DNA of 64,000 nucleotides from Cheiracanthium punctorium (lineage: Eukaryota; Arthropoda; Arachnida; Araneae; Cheiracanthiidae), in contig JAWZYV010017538.1 in assembly GCA_038373885.1 (NCBI GenBank), forward strand, positions 1,178,001-1,242,000, given 5' to 3'. Both the position numbers and the translations under genes were made by a program. Each line of letters begins with the position of its first letter. Position 1 is the first letter of the stretch. Positions 10,800 to 21,609 of this stretch are shown here, one piece after another. The notes beneath the pieces were generated by a model that was given only the letters and a program-made list of their open reading frames with translations, ran no database searches and was not told the DNA's origin.

Positions 10800-11960
10800 A
10801 ATTTACGACTGTGTATAGTACAGCTTGTGAAGATGCATTCTAGAAATTCTGAAGGGATTGACCTAATTAGTTTATTTGTATTTATGTACCGAAATCACAT
10901 GGTTTATTTCGAAATACACCGTTAAAAAGACTGACTCAACGAAGAAGATTCTCCTTTTCTGACCGATGTTATACTTTCCAGAATGATTCTTTGAATGCTC
11001 CACTGGAACCCCTAGGACTGCGCAAACGCAACACTATAGGCCCCCATCGGTCAAAGAACTAAAACGTCAATACAAGCAACCTATTTTTTTATAATTAAAA
11101 ATTAACAAATATCTGAACAATAATGGAACAATTATTAATAAATATTATATTCTTGTCACGTTAGAAAATTCGTTTTGTGCACCTTAATTACTTATGAAAT
11201 TAAAAACAATGCATGATAACGTATTAATTTTAATTAGTAAAGTAATTTTTGTATGCAATTTTCGCTGCACTTTTTTTTTTCGGCAAACTATTTGTTATTT
11301 GATACAGTGATCGACGAAGTTTAGATCGAGTATCGCTTTGCACTATTAATATGTAGTGTTGTGTAAAATATAGTAGTAATATTTGCTTGTACAAAATTTG
11401 CAATTGTTTTAAACCTACTGAAATATGTATCAGAATTTCCTTACACTGACAATGATATGCTGCCTTTAACCATATCTTTTAATTCAAACAGCTTCTAACG
11501 ATTATGAGAATATAATTTAGAGGAGAGTTGTCGAAAACGGACACACTAACATAATTTGGCTTATCAAAAAGAGATATTTTAAAGGAAAAAAAAATTAAGG
11601 TATTTCATTTTTAGAATAGGTCCTAGATTATCAGAAAATGAGGCTTTATTTAAAAAATAGTAATTATTATGATGTAGAAAATTTTTTTTCTGGAAAGTGA
11701 GCAAACTCCCGTTTTGGGCAACCGGTTGGGTAAAATGGGGTATTCATATAATAAAAATGAAAATTGAAGGTTTATTTCAAAATTTTATGAACTAATTTGG
11801 TGAAAGAAAGAGAAGTTAAAATGACAGGAGTACAAAACAAGATGTCAATATTTTTTTAAACAGGCAATATCCTACTGCAAACGTAATTAATAGACTGCGG
11901 ATTACATGGCACTAAAAAAAATGATTCTGGGATTAAGGCCAATTATCTACGCGAGAGATC
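10800..11960. other. AT-rich stretch, no confident features
   Basis: About 10940-11045 weakly resembles the repeat at 7890-8190. Near 11520 the phrase GAGGAGAGTTGTCG recalls the ends of the 5055-6616 element, but no partner end is visible. Nothing else is supported. Confidence 0.35.
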
Positions 11961-11961
11961 T

Positions 11962-12165
11962 AGCCCGAGAGGGGGGGTGGGGGTGGGGGTTGCCCTCCGT
12001 GGGGAACTTACTAAGGGATCCTAACCCGTTTTTACGCGAAGTTACAGAGAAAACCGCGGAAAACTCCGAACTGTTAGGTAGACGGACGCAACCTGGGGTT
12101 CAACCAGGCACCTTCCGTCTATCCCAGATCAGAGCACAAATCTGCTCGGCCACTGGTGGGGCAAA
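11962..12165 (-). mobile_element. tRNA-derived SINE (family 1)
   Basis: On the minus strand an A-box-like CCAGTGGCCGAGCAGA (12141-12156) is followed by a B-box-like GGTTGAACCCC (12095-12105). This is the internal RNA polymerase III promoter arrangement of a class II tRNA head. The body after the head shares the order of GGAGTTTT, GGTTTTCTC and a run resembling CACGGAGGGCAACCCCC with the copy at 24545-24730. No poly(A) tail is evident. Confidence 0.6.
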
Positions 12166-12721
12166 CACTTAAAAAATGGCAAAATATATATGCAAATATG
12201 CGTCGTAGTTTCTGAAAATATGCACTAAAATTTGAAAACACGCACTTGATGACTGGAAGGAACGAACAAACTATTGTTTACAAAAAAGTACAACGTAAAA
12301 GTTTTTTTCTAGCATAAAATAGCAAATTTACAACTCACTTTCTCTCTTCGGAAATTTCGTGAAAAGATAAAAAAGGAATTAAATACTGTTTACAAGTTAA
12401 AGCCAAATGATTTTCTTTAGCAATCTTAGTAACATGAAATATGCGTTTAATTATGTTATAAAACTATTTCACTATTTTTTGTTGAAATACACAACAAAGT
12501 GTTTTCTAATTTTCAATAGTAAAACTTTCCTCTCCTGGTACAATAGGTTAACCTTCCCAGGTACACTAGAACTGCCTATCATGCTCATCCGTAACAGTTA
12601 TCAGGAAAAACCTATTAAAAAATAAAAAAATGCTGAAATAAAAGTAAAAAGAATTCAAAAGAGTTTGAAATATGCATCCAAAATCAAAAATATGAAACTT
12701 TATATGCACATTCATCTATAA

Positions 12722-12770
12722 CAGTGGTTCCCAACTCAACTTAACCCACGGACCACCAGATGCCACTGAC
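12722..12770 (+). mobile_element. Terminal fragment of a hAT-type element
   Basis: CAGTGGTTCCCAACTC followed by CCACGGACCACCAGATGCC resembles the 5' terminus of the hAT miniature element at 36429-36731 (CAGCGGTTCCCAACC). No opposite end is seen nearby, so it is probably truncated. Confidence 0.4.
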
Positions 12771-12839
12771 CTGAAACAACTGCAATATGCTTATGCAAAT
12801 ATGCAGTTGCATATAATCCGCGGTCTAGTAATTAATTAC

Positions 12840-13489
12840 AAAAATCACATCTGAAATTTGCAGCGCCTTTTTCTGCATTTGAACAAGCTTTTCTTGCCCA
12901 ACCTGCAATGAAATGTATATTAGTTTCAAAAATAATTTTTTGAATGCAACATTTCACCGCAAGTTTTCCACAAAGAGTTTTTGACAAGACTATTTTACAG
13001 TTTTTCCTTCTTCTGAATAGCAATAGCTTCTGTTGTTTACTTTTCCCTTCTATCCGTTCTGCTCGTGTAACCTTTTTGCAGCTGAAGAAGAAGGACATTT
13101 TGTTCCAAACGAAACACTCGCTTTGTCTATAGGTCACCTTTTACGTGTTTAATTTTACAAAGTTTTAAATAATTTTTACATGGTTAAAACGGTCAAAAAA
13201 AATTTTCATGCGTTAAAAACTTGCGAACTCTAGCGGATATAGTTTTAAACTTTTACAGAATTTTTAAGTTTACATGTGACATTTAATCAAAGATAACGGC
13301 TGGAGAGGTATTACTCAGATCATCTTGATCAATCAAGATACGATAGATAACCACTCATAACCACGATTCTTAAGATAACGAATCAGAGCATCATAGAAAT
13401 CGTTCAAGCACTTGCTATAGAAACGGTTAAAGAAATGTCAAACATAAACTTCAAAAATTTTTTAAACAATTTGACTTAAGACTCAAGCT

Positions 13490-13490
<1 letters not shown>
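12840..13490. other. No features seen
   Basis: Both strands hold moderately long open frames here (about 12832-13137), but their products have no recognisable motifs and overlap each other in opposite senses. I do not call a gene. Confidence 0.35.

Positions 13491-13523
<33 letters not shown>
13491..13523. repeat. Poly(A) tract, about 33 A
   Basis: An uninterrupted run of A follows GACTCAAGCTC. It could be the tail of a degraded retroelement on the plus strand, but no element body is recognisable upstream. Confidence 0.9.
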
Positions 13524-13524
<1 letters not shown>

Positions 13525-13656
13525 AACTTATATGCCTCCGCAGATCTGATTTTAGGCATAAGAAATTTGTGCATATAAGTATGATTAGTAAATTTTGTGT
13601 AAAAAGGAGCTCAGGTCCAAAAGTTTTTTTTCTCACATTGACTGCATTTTTATCAC

Positions 13657-13682
13657 TAATTAATTAATTAATTAATTAATTA
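13657..13682. repeat. (AATT)n / (TTAA)n microsatellite
   Basis: About six tandem copies of a TAAT unit follow CACTAAT and run into TAAAAAAA. Confidence 0.9.
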
Positions 13683-13897
13683 AAAAAATCACTGCAGTCT
13701 CTTTTGTTGGAACTACCGCAAGATACATATTAACGTAGTATTCCTTATCATTTAGTTAGTTATAGTGTGACCGTTGAAAAATTATGACTATAATAAACAC
13801 TTAATTCAATGTCCACAAAATATTGATTAATATGGTATTGTGCTTTAATACATATTATCGCGGTAAATCTTTCGATGAACCGTTTCTTATTTAAATC

Positions 13898-13949
13898 TCA
13901 GCAGAATGAGCAGCTACATTTAGCAGACTGTAGCTGCTCATTCAGCTGA
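13898..13949. ncRNA. Near-perfect 21-bp hairpin, small-RNA-like
   Basis: The arm TCAGCAGAATGAGCAGCTAC, with one further A, pairs with 13929-13949 with a single mismatch across a 10-nt loop (TTTAGCAGAC). The total of about 52 nt is short for a microRNA precursor, and the pairing is more perfect than usual for one. A compact inverted repeat of another origin is equally likely. No expression evidence can be read from DNA. Confidence 0.25.
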
Positions 13950-14329
13950 TAAAATGGATGATCTATATTCAGCAAAATAAAATGTCTTATTTTAATCTCC
14001 TGGGAAATATCAAGTTGAGTAATTTCCAAGAGATATTTAGAGTTGCACAATTTGCGAATTTATTTTTATATGTGACATGACTTTTTGGCAGAGTTTATCA
14101 ATCTCACGCAATTTTTAACACGCTTTTATTAGTTTCACCTGTATGTTTGTTTGTTTGTTTCTTTATTGTTTGTAACCGACTCTTTTGAATTCGATTTTGA
14201 CCCACTTTAATCGGTCAGATTTAATTTAAACTTTGTAGACTTATCAGGGACCGATGACAATACAATAATTTGATAAGTTTATTCCATTATCCTAATTAGG
14301 AACGTCAGGATTAGTAATTTTCTTAGAGA

Positions 14330-14430
14330 TCCTTTGCGTGAGAGCGAGAGAGATGGATCAGCGCGCGGTCTACGCATGCGTACCATTTCGGCACTCGGCT
14401 CAGCACAATGGAGTAGAACCTCTCTCGCTG
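14330..14430. other. GC-richer patch with GAGA words and a palindrome
   Basis: The patch holds GAGAGCGAGAGAGATGG, a 12-bp palindrome TACGCATGCGTA and then CCTCTCTCGC in opposite orientation. Such words occur in arthropod promoters, but no gene lies beside it, so any regulatory role is a guess. Confidence 0.2.
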
Positions 14431-14638
14431 TTGGTAACTGTATTCAATGGTATGTTTGGGTAGATACGTTTTTGAAATCCAGATGACAAATCTAATAACT
14501 TTACCTCAATATTGTTACATAGATGTTTGAGTTTGTTGTAGTCGTTATGAAACTTGTTTGTTGATTAGAGACCTATTTTTCCTTCTTAGTGAGGAAGGTA
14601 GCATTTAACTGCAGGTTAATTAAAACTTTGGTGCACAG

Positions 14639-14804
14639 CAGGGGCGTAGCCAGGGGGGGGGGCTGAGAGGGCTGCTGCTCCTCCCCCCCCCCCGAAATGG
14701 GATCCTTTACTTAGTTTACAATTTGATATTTAGCTTACAATTCAACTTTAGCTTTAAATTTGATACCCAGCCTACCCCGAAATAAAATCCTGGCTACGCC
14801 ACTG
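14639..14804. mobile_element. hAT-type miniature element with perfect 8-bp TSD
   Basis: The element starts CAGGGGCGTAGCCAGG and ends CCTGGCTACGCCACTG. GTGCACAG flanks both sides (14631-14638 and 14805-14812). The interior differs from the CCATACAAAATG family and has repeated ATTTGATA and TTAGCTT phrases, so it is a distinct subfamily sharing the same termini. Confidence 0.9.
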
Positions 14805-15149
14805 GTGCACAGTGAAAATAAATTATCTCACAGTTTGTACTTTCCAACTTAGTGTTTCTTAGTGTCTTATGAGAGATATCGAAAATTAAAAATAAACTTT
14901 TAATAAATACAGTTTAAAAAAATTTAAAAACACGCTTTAGGGATAAATTGAACTAACTAAAAAGTGAAAAATAATTCTTAGTATAGAAATAAATTAGTGA
15001 ACTAAAAATAGTATTATTGTTTCAAAATCATGGGGTGCTCCATGTATCAGTTCTTGAGAATATTCGATCGGTACGATTAGTACAAAAATGATATAAAAAA
15101 TATAGCACAAAGCGCCCCACACTGACTCATCTCTTCAATTTATTACTAA

Positions 15150-15236
15150 AGCGTGTTTTTTAGTTTTTTTTAAACTATATTTTGACTGGAAAAGCTTTTT
15201 TTAAAAAAGAAGTTACTTTTCTGGATCCGCCACTGG
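15150..15236. mobile_element. Right-end fragment of a CAGTGGCGGATCC element
   Basis: TTCTGGATCCGCCACTG at its right edge is the reverse complement of the terminus seen at 10390 and 51009. The upstream sequence (GGAAAAGCTTTTTTTAAAAA) recurs about 120 bp further on near 15300, so there has been a local duplication. No left end is identified. Confidence 0.4.
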
Positions 15237-15329
15237 TTGATAATCCAGGAATGTTGCTCATGAGCTTAGAGCCTCGTTTAGACGCTTTTATAATCAGCCT
15301 GGAAAAGCTTTTTTAAAAAAGAGTTACAT

Positions 15330-16320
15330 TTCCAAAATTTATAACTGAGAAGAAACAGATTAATTTGCAATGGTATTTACTTTAAAAGGATAATACACTC
15401 CCTACTTATTACAAAATAAATTAACGCGTTACTATATGAAGAAGACCATGGTTTGAACTTTTTAGAGTATAAAAACAAAAATGAAATTATGCGCACTTTG
15501 CAAAAACAGACATGTTTTATTATAGTTGCTTAGGCTTAATAGATTAGAGTCCAGAGTAGATTCAAATTGCAATTTGATCTTAAGATTTATTGAAACTCGA
15601 ACGTAGAATCCAGTACCGGATTCTAACTTACTGAGATGAAGCATCTTTCAGATGCCATGTAGAAATCAGTTTTCAATCATGACACTTATTAGGAGCATCC
15701 CTTTTACCATTAATCAAATGGAAAAGTCATGTCCTTTGACGGAAACAAGTACGTGAGAATCTATTTTGGAATTTATAATTCTTTTTTCTCCCAAAACTTT
15801 AATAAAACTAAAAAAATATGCCCCCCCCCACATATTCAGATTTAGTTAACTGCTTCTCAATCCGAAATGCGTGCTTAAATTATCACCCTTTTCTCTACGT
15901 CAGTGATAGTTCATGTATTTCTTTCGATTTCCTAGCAGTTAAAAAACATCTTTTTCTCATGCACTTAATTACACTTAATTAATATCCAACTGAGCTTAAC
16001 GGTCTTATTTCTATACGCGAATATTAGCGTATATTAAATTATTTCTTTCATTACCAAATATTGAATCACATCGTTTAACATCTTGCTGAATTAATTTTCT
16101 GTTGCATTTTTTTTTTATAATTTGGCTACTTTTATTTTAATAGCTGGGCACCCTGAGGTCATTCTTATGTCTTAGTAAACCTTCGAAAATTTATAAATCA
16201 CCTTAAATAAAGCCAACTTCTTCACTACTTCTACCAGAAAAAGTCCTCTGAGATTGCCATGTTAATAAGAAATTTTTTCGGGATAAACTCAAATATTTAT
16301 TAATAAGTAAGAGAAAAAGT
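15330..16320. other. AT-rich stretch, no features seen
   Basis: No coding similarity, RNA gene or element boundary can be supported. Confidence 0.4.
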
Positions 16321-16324
16321 AATG

Positions 16325-16500
16325 AATTAGCAAGGCCTGATTACCGTACAGACCAACTAGGCCCTGGCCTACCCTACTACCAATTTTGCTCGGATTACCA
16401 CCGGCCACGTAGCCAGCCGATGAATGCCCAAGCAAAATTGTTAGTAGGGTAGAGCCCCAAGTTTTATGAGACCCAAAATGATTAAAATAGTTTAATTTTT
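16325..16500 (+). repeat. Dispersed repeat with an inserted 22-bp-stem foldback
   Basis: GCAAGGCCTGATTACCG at the left and CCCAAAATGATT at the right match a shorter minus-strand copy at 53571-53640. This copy has an additional block at 16369-16452 whose arms CTACCCTACTACCAATTTTG and CAAAATTGTTAGTAGGGTAG pair with one mismatch. The foldback therefore appears to be an insertion or local palindrome growth relative to the other copy. Confidence 0.55.
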
Positions 16501-16862
16501 TTTTAAATGAGCATAAAAAACAGTAATGAGAATAAGTAAAAATTTGTACTTTGTACAACGTAAGTCGTCGCGCAAAACTATTTGCTTGCACTGTATTCGG
16601 GAATAGAACAAACCTCCAGTTAAAATCCTAAGCATTCCACCATGGAATATTTATAGGCGTGACATCATTTAAAGTATAATTTCTGTACATTGAAGATTGA
16701 AAAATTATGAACTTTTAAGTTAAAAAACTTTTGAACAAGGAGGAAGGCAAAATAAGCAAATACATGTACCTTGTGACTAAAGTGACAGGGTATGACTGTA
16801 TGGAAGCCCTTCAAAAGCTGCTTGGTCAAGGACTACCGAATGTCTCAGTCGGGTCCTGTTAA

Positions 16863-17290
16863 CCCTTTAACGCGCAGTGATCCCGCTCTGGGAACACCAA
16901 ACTCTGACGTTTTGACTATTGCCAGTCACGAAGAATCGATTTGATCTCTATAAAAATAGTTGCGGGTGACATAGCTCCACGAGAATCCTTTACTTTTTAG
17001 CACGTCATTTCCCGTAAAAAAATGGTCACTATTATTTTTAACAGCACTGACATCTGCTGAAAAATGGAAGAGTGCGAGAACAGCTGCATACAATGCCCAA
17101 TGCTGAAAAAAGGGCAGCCGTTGCCATCGCTCGACTTAACTACCAGCAAGATGGCGGACGATCGAAACGTTCATCGCGTGCCACAGATCTAGAGACCCTT
17201 TTTTTGACGACAGCTGGATATGCCGGCACAGCCGTCTATGGCAACGGCTGCCCTTTTTTCAGCATTGGGAAAGGGTTGCGCCTCAAAGGG
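16863..17290 (+). mobile_element. TTAA-family miniature element with collapsed palindrome
   Basis: TTAA is present on both sides (16859-16862 and 17291-17294). The left hairpin end is complete, with one arm mismatch (GTGATCCC against GGGAACAC). Most of the second palindrome arm is missing: GCCGGCACAGCC runs directly into GTCTATGGCAACGGCTGCCC. Deletion at the palindrome is a common fate of such sequences. Confidence 0.9.
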
Positions 17291-17484
17291 TTAATCAGGA
17301 ATCAGAGGAGGCTGATTTTATTTTTAAAGTATCCACTACCCCAATGTTATAAAAGTCTGCCCCGTCTCTTATATGTTGCAGCATTGTTATCTAACACCAA
17401 TAATTCTATTTTTAACTTCGCTCAATTAATCGCATTACAGACGGAACAGCAGTAGGTCGCATTGAATGTTATACAATACATTAA

Positions 17485-17570
17485 CCCATTTATGCCTAGT
17501 GTCCCTTTTCAGGGACGGCATTCTCGCTATCAGTCGAAAACGTTATTTATTTTTCCTATCCTTTATTCAT
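17485..17570 (+). mobile_element. Left terminus of a related TTAA family
   Basis: After TTAA (17481-17484) the sequence reads CCCATTTATGCCTAGTGTCCC TTTTCA GGGAC. The layout of CCC start, GC motif and short hairpin is the same as in the main family, with different bases. No right end is recognised nearby, so the extent is unknown. Confidence 0.45.
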
Positions 17571-17845
17571 GAGTATCGAACCTCAATTCCACAAAATATT
17601 TTAACATGGCCAAGTAGGATGTTGACATTTCAATTTTTATACATAATGATTTTAAAAGAAATCATCCCTTGTTCAAAAAGTTGACATCAGAAATTTATCT
17701 ATTATTGCTGGCATTAGCAAAAATCCAAGAAAGTCGCAAAAATATCTGGGCTCGAGAGGCGTTATCAAGAGTCCATCCCCACCTTTTACTATACGATACG
17801 AAATAATAAGACATTTCCACTAAATCGATGAAACATAAATAATTA

Positions 17846-18782
17846 GAGGAAAGGGTGGGCACAATGGAACAATTTTCACCTGTTTTATAATAATTTCTTC
17901 AATTTAAATTAAAAATTAAAATAAATACATAACAATATTTTGACGACTTTTAACTTTCGTTGTAACTTTTTTAGAAATTATCCTTATTTTATTCTCTATA
18001 AGGAAATTAATTTCCAAAAGGGGCTTAAGTTGTCCCATTGTGCGCCTTTGATACAACAGGCAGGGACTGGGTTAAGAGGAACAATGTGTAAGTCACATAC
18101 AAAATCATCTATATTATTATTAAATAGAGGTTGAAATATTCAACACGGAAGATATGAAAACAGATTTCAAATTACAATATTTAAAAATAGTAATAATGAT
18201 GAAAAACATTTAAGAGTTGAAAAATAATGTTTGATGAAATGAAAAAAGTAATACCAAATTAAACGGTAAAGGATAATAAAAGGTTTTAAAAACTTTATTT
18301 TATCGTGGAATAAAATCGGAAATCTACTAGAAATGGTTACTGTGTCATTGTTCTGTCTGTCCACAATCCATAGGTTTACAGAATATAGGTGGGGAACTGT
18401 CTCATCGTACCCAAAAGAAATGTGTCCCACTGTACTAGAAGTATTTTTATATTCAAACTCATAAGTTGTAAGAAATTCACCAAAAAAATAAAGAACGTTG
18501 AATGCAGCAATTAAGAAAATTTAATCTTTAAATTAAAATAATGATATTAATTATTGGATGATAATTGACTGCTCAAATACAAAAAAAAGTGAGGATTGAT
18601 TTTTCCAACAGTGATACTAGAAACAAAAACGGCTGCAACTTCCAGACAACATGAGATGTGACGGTGACTAGTTTTCTCAATATTCAGATACAGGTTAACT
18701 AAATTAAGACATACTTTGCTAATTCTTGAACATTTGAATCATAGGGAAAATGTCTATAACCTCACTATGCACCCCTTTCCTC
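17846..18782. mobile_element. Probable TIR element with GAGGAAAGGG ends
   Basis: GAGGAAAGGGTGGGCACAAT at the left is matched by an inverted GGGGTGCATAGTGAGG-type end (CACCCCTTTCCTC... in plus orientation) near 18768-18782. Internal inverted copies of GGCACAATGG and CCCATTGTGCGCC (near 18033) and TGTCCCACTGT (near 18422) recall the TCCCAT words inside the 5055-6616 element. It is non-coding, and its boundaries and target duplication are uncertain. Confidence 0.4.
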
Positions 18783-18978
18783 AACACGATAGTAAGAAAG
18801 ATATTCTTAGATGGAAAAACACAAAATAGTAGTCAAAGATACAGAAATAAAACTAGTTGTGGTCGCAAAATAAACAATATGTTTTTTTAGAACAAGTAAT
18901 CAAAATACAGAATGGATTAAAAAAATGAAAAATGTTTAAACAGATAAGCAACTTCTTTCCTTGATGAATCATTTATTG

Positions 18979-19009
<31 letters not shown>

Positions 19010-19047
19010 GATTCTTTTAAATTGCAAGACGAATGGAAGTCGATTAA

Positions 19048-19563
19048 CCCTTTAAGGCGCAGCGTTCCCGCTCTGGGAACGCCGAAGTCTAACGTTTTGA
19101 CTGTTGCCAGTCACGAAGAATAGATTTGATTTCTATAAAAATAGTGGCGGGTGACATAGCTCCACGAGAATCCTTTAATTTTTAGCACGTCATTCCCCGT
19201 AAAAAAAAAAATTGTCACGGTTATTTTTAACAGCACTGACATCTGCTGAAAAATGAAAGAATGCGAGAACAGCTGGACAGATTGCCCAATTCTGAAAAAA
19301 GGGCAGTCGTTGCCATCGCTCGACTTAACTACCAGCAAGATGGCGGACGATCGAAACGTTCATCGCGTGCCACAGATCTAGAGACCCCTTTTTTGACGAC
19401 AGCTGGCTGTGCCGGCACAGCCAGCTGTCGTCAAAAAAGGGGTCTCTAGATCTGTGGCACGCGATGAACGTTTCGATCGTCCGCCATCTTGCTGGTAGTT
19501 AAGTCGAGCGATGGCAACGGCTGCCCTTTTTTCAGCATTGGGAAAGGGTTGCGCATCAAAGGG
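19048..19563 (+). mobile_element. TTAA-family palindromic miniature element, most complete copy
   Basis: TTAA flanks both ends (19044-19047 and 19564-19567). The organisation is clear: CCCTTTAAGGCGCAG; a perfect subterminal hairpin GCGTTCCC GCTCT GGGAACGC; about 215 bp of unique sequence; a palindrome of about 129 bp per arm (19285-19542) centred at GTGCCGGCAC; then GGTTGCGCATCAAAGGG. Across the long palindrome only about two arm differences are visible. Both arms share a CCCC/GGGG variant where other copies have CCC/GGG. It encodes no transposase. The open frame inside is simply repeat sequence. Confidence 0.93.
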
Positions 19564-19913
19564 TTAATGTCATGCAAGGACAGCTTCCTAGGAATCTGTT
19601 AATGAACACTTACCTATCATGAAGGAGCAAGGAAAAAATTTCTGTCACACGGTATCCTCCTTTTTATTTATTTATTTTCGACTCCTTTCACAGTACCTTT
19701 TTACTTCCTCCCTGAGCAGAGAGGAGAATTCCCGGGCAGGGAATCTCCTTATTCCCGGAGATTCTTCGTTTCGAGCGCCGGCCTGATGTTTACCTCTTTC
19801 CTTTCGTCTCCTTCGGCAGAATCCATCGCCCTTGTTCACCATCCAAGTTTAGCTCATCGGCTAAAGGTAATTCGAAATTCCCGTACACCGCTCTATCTGT
19901 GGGCCGGTGATTC

Positions 19914-19945
<32 letters not shown>

Positions 19946-20289
19946 CGGAAGATGCTACACACTCATCGCGTGAAATCATCAAGTCGTGGAACCTGCTGCA
20001 GAAGAAATAAATGCGAAAAAATAAAAACTCTTTGGTTTTTCGAGAAGCGCCATGTCATTTTTACATAAGAACGTTCTTTTATTCTGCAAAAAGAAAAAAA
20101 GAAAGCCTTGAATTAAAACCCTACAAGGTTACGAGGCAGCAGTTTTCTTATTTAAATTACATGCATGACATTTGTTTATGAAACTGCGATTAAAAAAGAG
20201 ATGAACTGAAAATATGAAATTGTAGGAAGTATTGCATGATTATTTAATTAAAGTATCTTATTTAATTTTAAAGGTGATTTATGAGCGAA

Positions 20290-20582
20290 AAGGTAAAGTC
20301 CTGACATAAGGGTTCAACCTCCCTCCATAGAAAGGTTTCAGCGGTTCATCTCCATTTTGTGGCGAAATTTTAACTATTTTTATTAACAGTATATTATTAT
20401 TGGCATCTTTTTCCACGACGAAGAGGCACTGGCTTATTAAGTCTTGGCCGAGCGTCGCCGAACCTAACGGCCATTTGTGAAGGGTCACACGATAGGCGGC
20501 CATCATTACCCCTAATAAGGACAAAACAAACACCCAAACCCAAAGTGTGGTAGATGGAGGTTAGCGACTACACCACCTGAGC
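20290..20582 (-). mobile_element. Possible tRNA-derived SINE
   Basis: On the minus strand the sequence opens with GACCCGCTCAGGTGGTGTAG and then TCGCTAACC, which has an A-box-like shape resembling the start of the SINE at 24230-24426. The B box, if present, is degenerate (near GGGTTTGGGTG or GGTTCGGCG). The body contains alternating GC-rich and T-rich parts. This is weaker than the other SINE calls. Confidence 0.3.
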
Positions 20583-20624
20583 GGGTCTTACAGACACAAG
20601 TACTTAAAATATGTCAGAACTTAC

Positions 20625-20814
20625 CTATTATTTATTACTGCTGAGATACGCAATGCATAAATAAAGTAATGCATAACATTACTAAACGATATAAAGGAAA
20701 AAATTAAAATCAAACTATGACAACTCACCAGTAGAAGAATTAAAAGCAGACAGCTGACTTCAGGTCTAACCATGAGATGCTTTATCAGAACCGGTGTTAA
20801 TCCCACTACAAGAT
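20625..20814 (-). pseudogene. Possible seven-transmembrane-receptor-like exons, frame not consistent
   Basis: Minus strand 20814-20729 follows TTTCTTATTATTTCAG and ends before GTGAGTTG, so it has good acceptor and donor shapes. It encodes a hydrophobic segment containing LVVGLTPVLIKHLM and VSCLLLILLL. Minus strand 20681-20625 follows a pyrimidine-rich TTTAG and ends before GTAAGTTC. It encodes NVMHYFIYALRIS, which resembles the TM7 end of rhodopsin-family receptors. However, joining the two at these sites shifts the frame into a stop. It is therefore a pseudogene, a sequence error or coincidence. An open frame also reads straight through the presumed intron. Confidence 0.22.
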
Positions 20815-21084
20815 CTGAAATAATAAGAAACACGTTTACAATGGTCCATTTAAGATAGTATTGCAGTGAAAGTTTATAGCCCATTGCGGATATTGTCGCC
20901 TTTGAGTTCACATCGACACAGAGGAGAAATCTCCTTGTTAGCTTTGAAATAGTTTTCAGCTTTCTGAAGCAGTTTTCAGCTTTCTGAAGCTTCAGCAGCG
21001 CACTGCGCGAACGGATGACCGCGAAATTCGGCACAGTCAAAGTTCGTATGGAGTTTTTTGTGCGAATGTTAAAATTTTTGTGTA

Positions 21085-21244
21085 GTATGCTGTGCGGCTC
21101 AGCCAGCTGTCATCAAAAAAGGGTCTCTAAATCTGTGGCACGCGATGAACGTTTCGATCGTCCGTCATCTTGCTGGTAGTTAAGTCGAGCGATGGCAACG
21201 ACTGCCTTTTTTTCAGCATTGGGAAAGGGTTGCGCCTCAAAGGG
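21085..21244 (+). mobile_element. Half copy of the TTAA-family miniature element
   Basis: Only the right palindrome arm and right terminus survive, from CTCAGCCAGCTGTCATC to GCGCCTCAAAGGG, followed by TTAA (21245-21248). The break sits at the palindrome centre. Confidence 0.85.
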
Positions 21245-21248
21245 TTAA

Positions 21249-21587
21249 CCCTTTGATACTTAGTGGTTGCAACTTATTTCTTAGTTTTCCCTGCTAGTCG
21301 CAAAATAAAAAATGGTTAAAAGGTCCCAACGCTGAAAAAGTGCAGCCGTTATAATCTATCCATTCAACTACCAACAACATAGATCGAATAGCCCATCTGG
21401 TGTCCCCAGAGCTAAAGAAGTTTTCTGACACAGCTGGCTGAATGGCGCACAGAAAACTTTATTAGCTCTGTAACGCCAGGTGGCCCATTCGGTCGGCCGT
21501 CAGGTTGTACGGCCGCACTTTTCAGCGTTGGGCAGTCTATCCAGTTGGTCTTCTATAATGAAGTGAAAATTCTTGCACTTCAAGGAG
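21249..21587. mobile_element. Second TTAA-type palindromic family, abutting the previous copy
   Basis: Immediately after the shared TTAA the sequence begins CCCTTTGATACTTAG and ends CACTTCAAGGAG before TTAG. It has a central palindrome (CACAGCTGGCTG region, CCCATCTGG against CCAGGTGG, GAAAAGTGCAGCCG against CGGCCGCACTTTTC). Near its right end TGAAGTG and CACTTCA can form a short hairpin. The layout resembles the main family with mostly different sequence. The two elements share one target site. Confidence 0.6.
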
Positions 21588-21609
21588 TTAGATAATGAAT
21601 CATAATAAT

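Noticed and set aside
11962..12165. A functional tRNA gene
   Set aside because: A- and B-box words are present, but no cloverleaf with a proper acceptor stem can be drawn, and a related copy exists at 24545, so a SINE is the better call.
12832..13137. 101-codon minus-strand open frame
   Set aside because: No recognisable motif, overlapped by a plus-strand open frame of similar length, AT-rich composition and no splice context.
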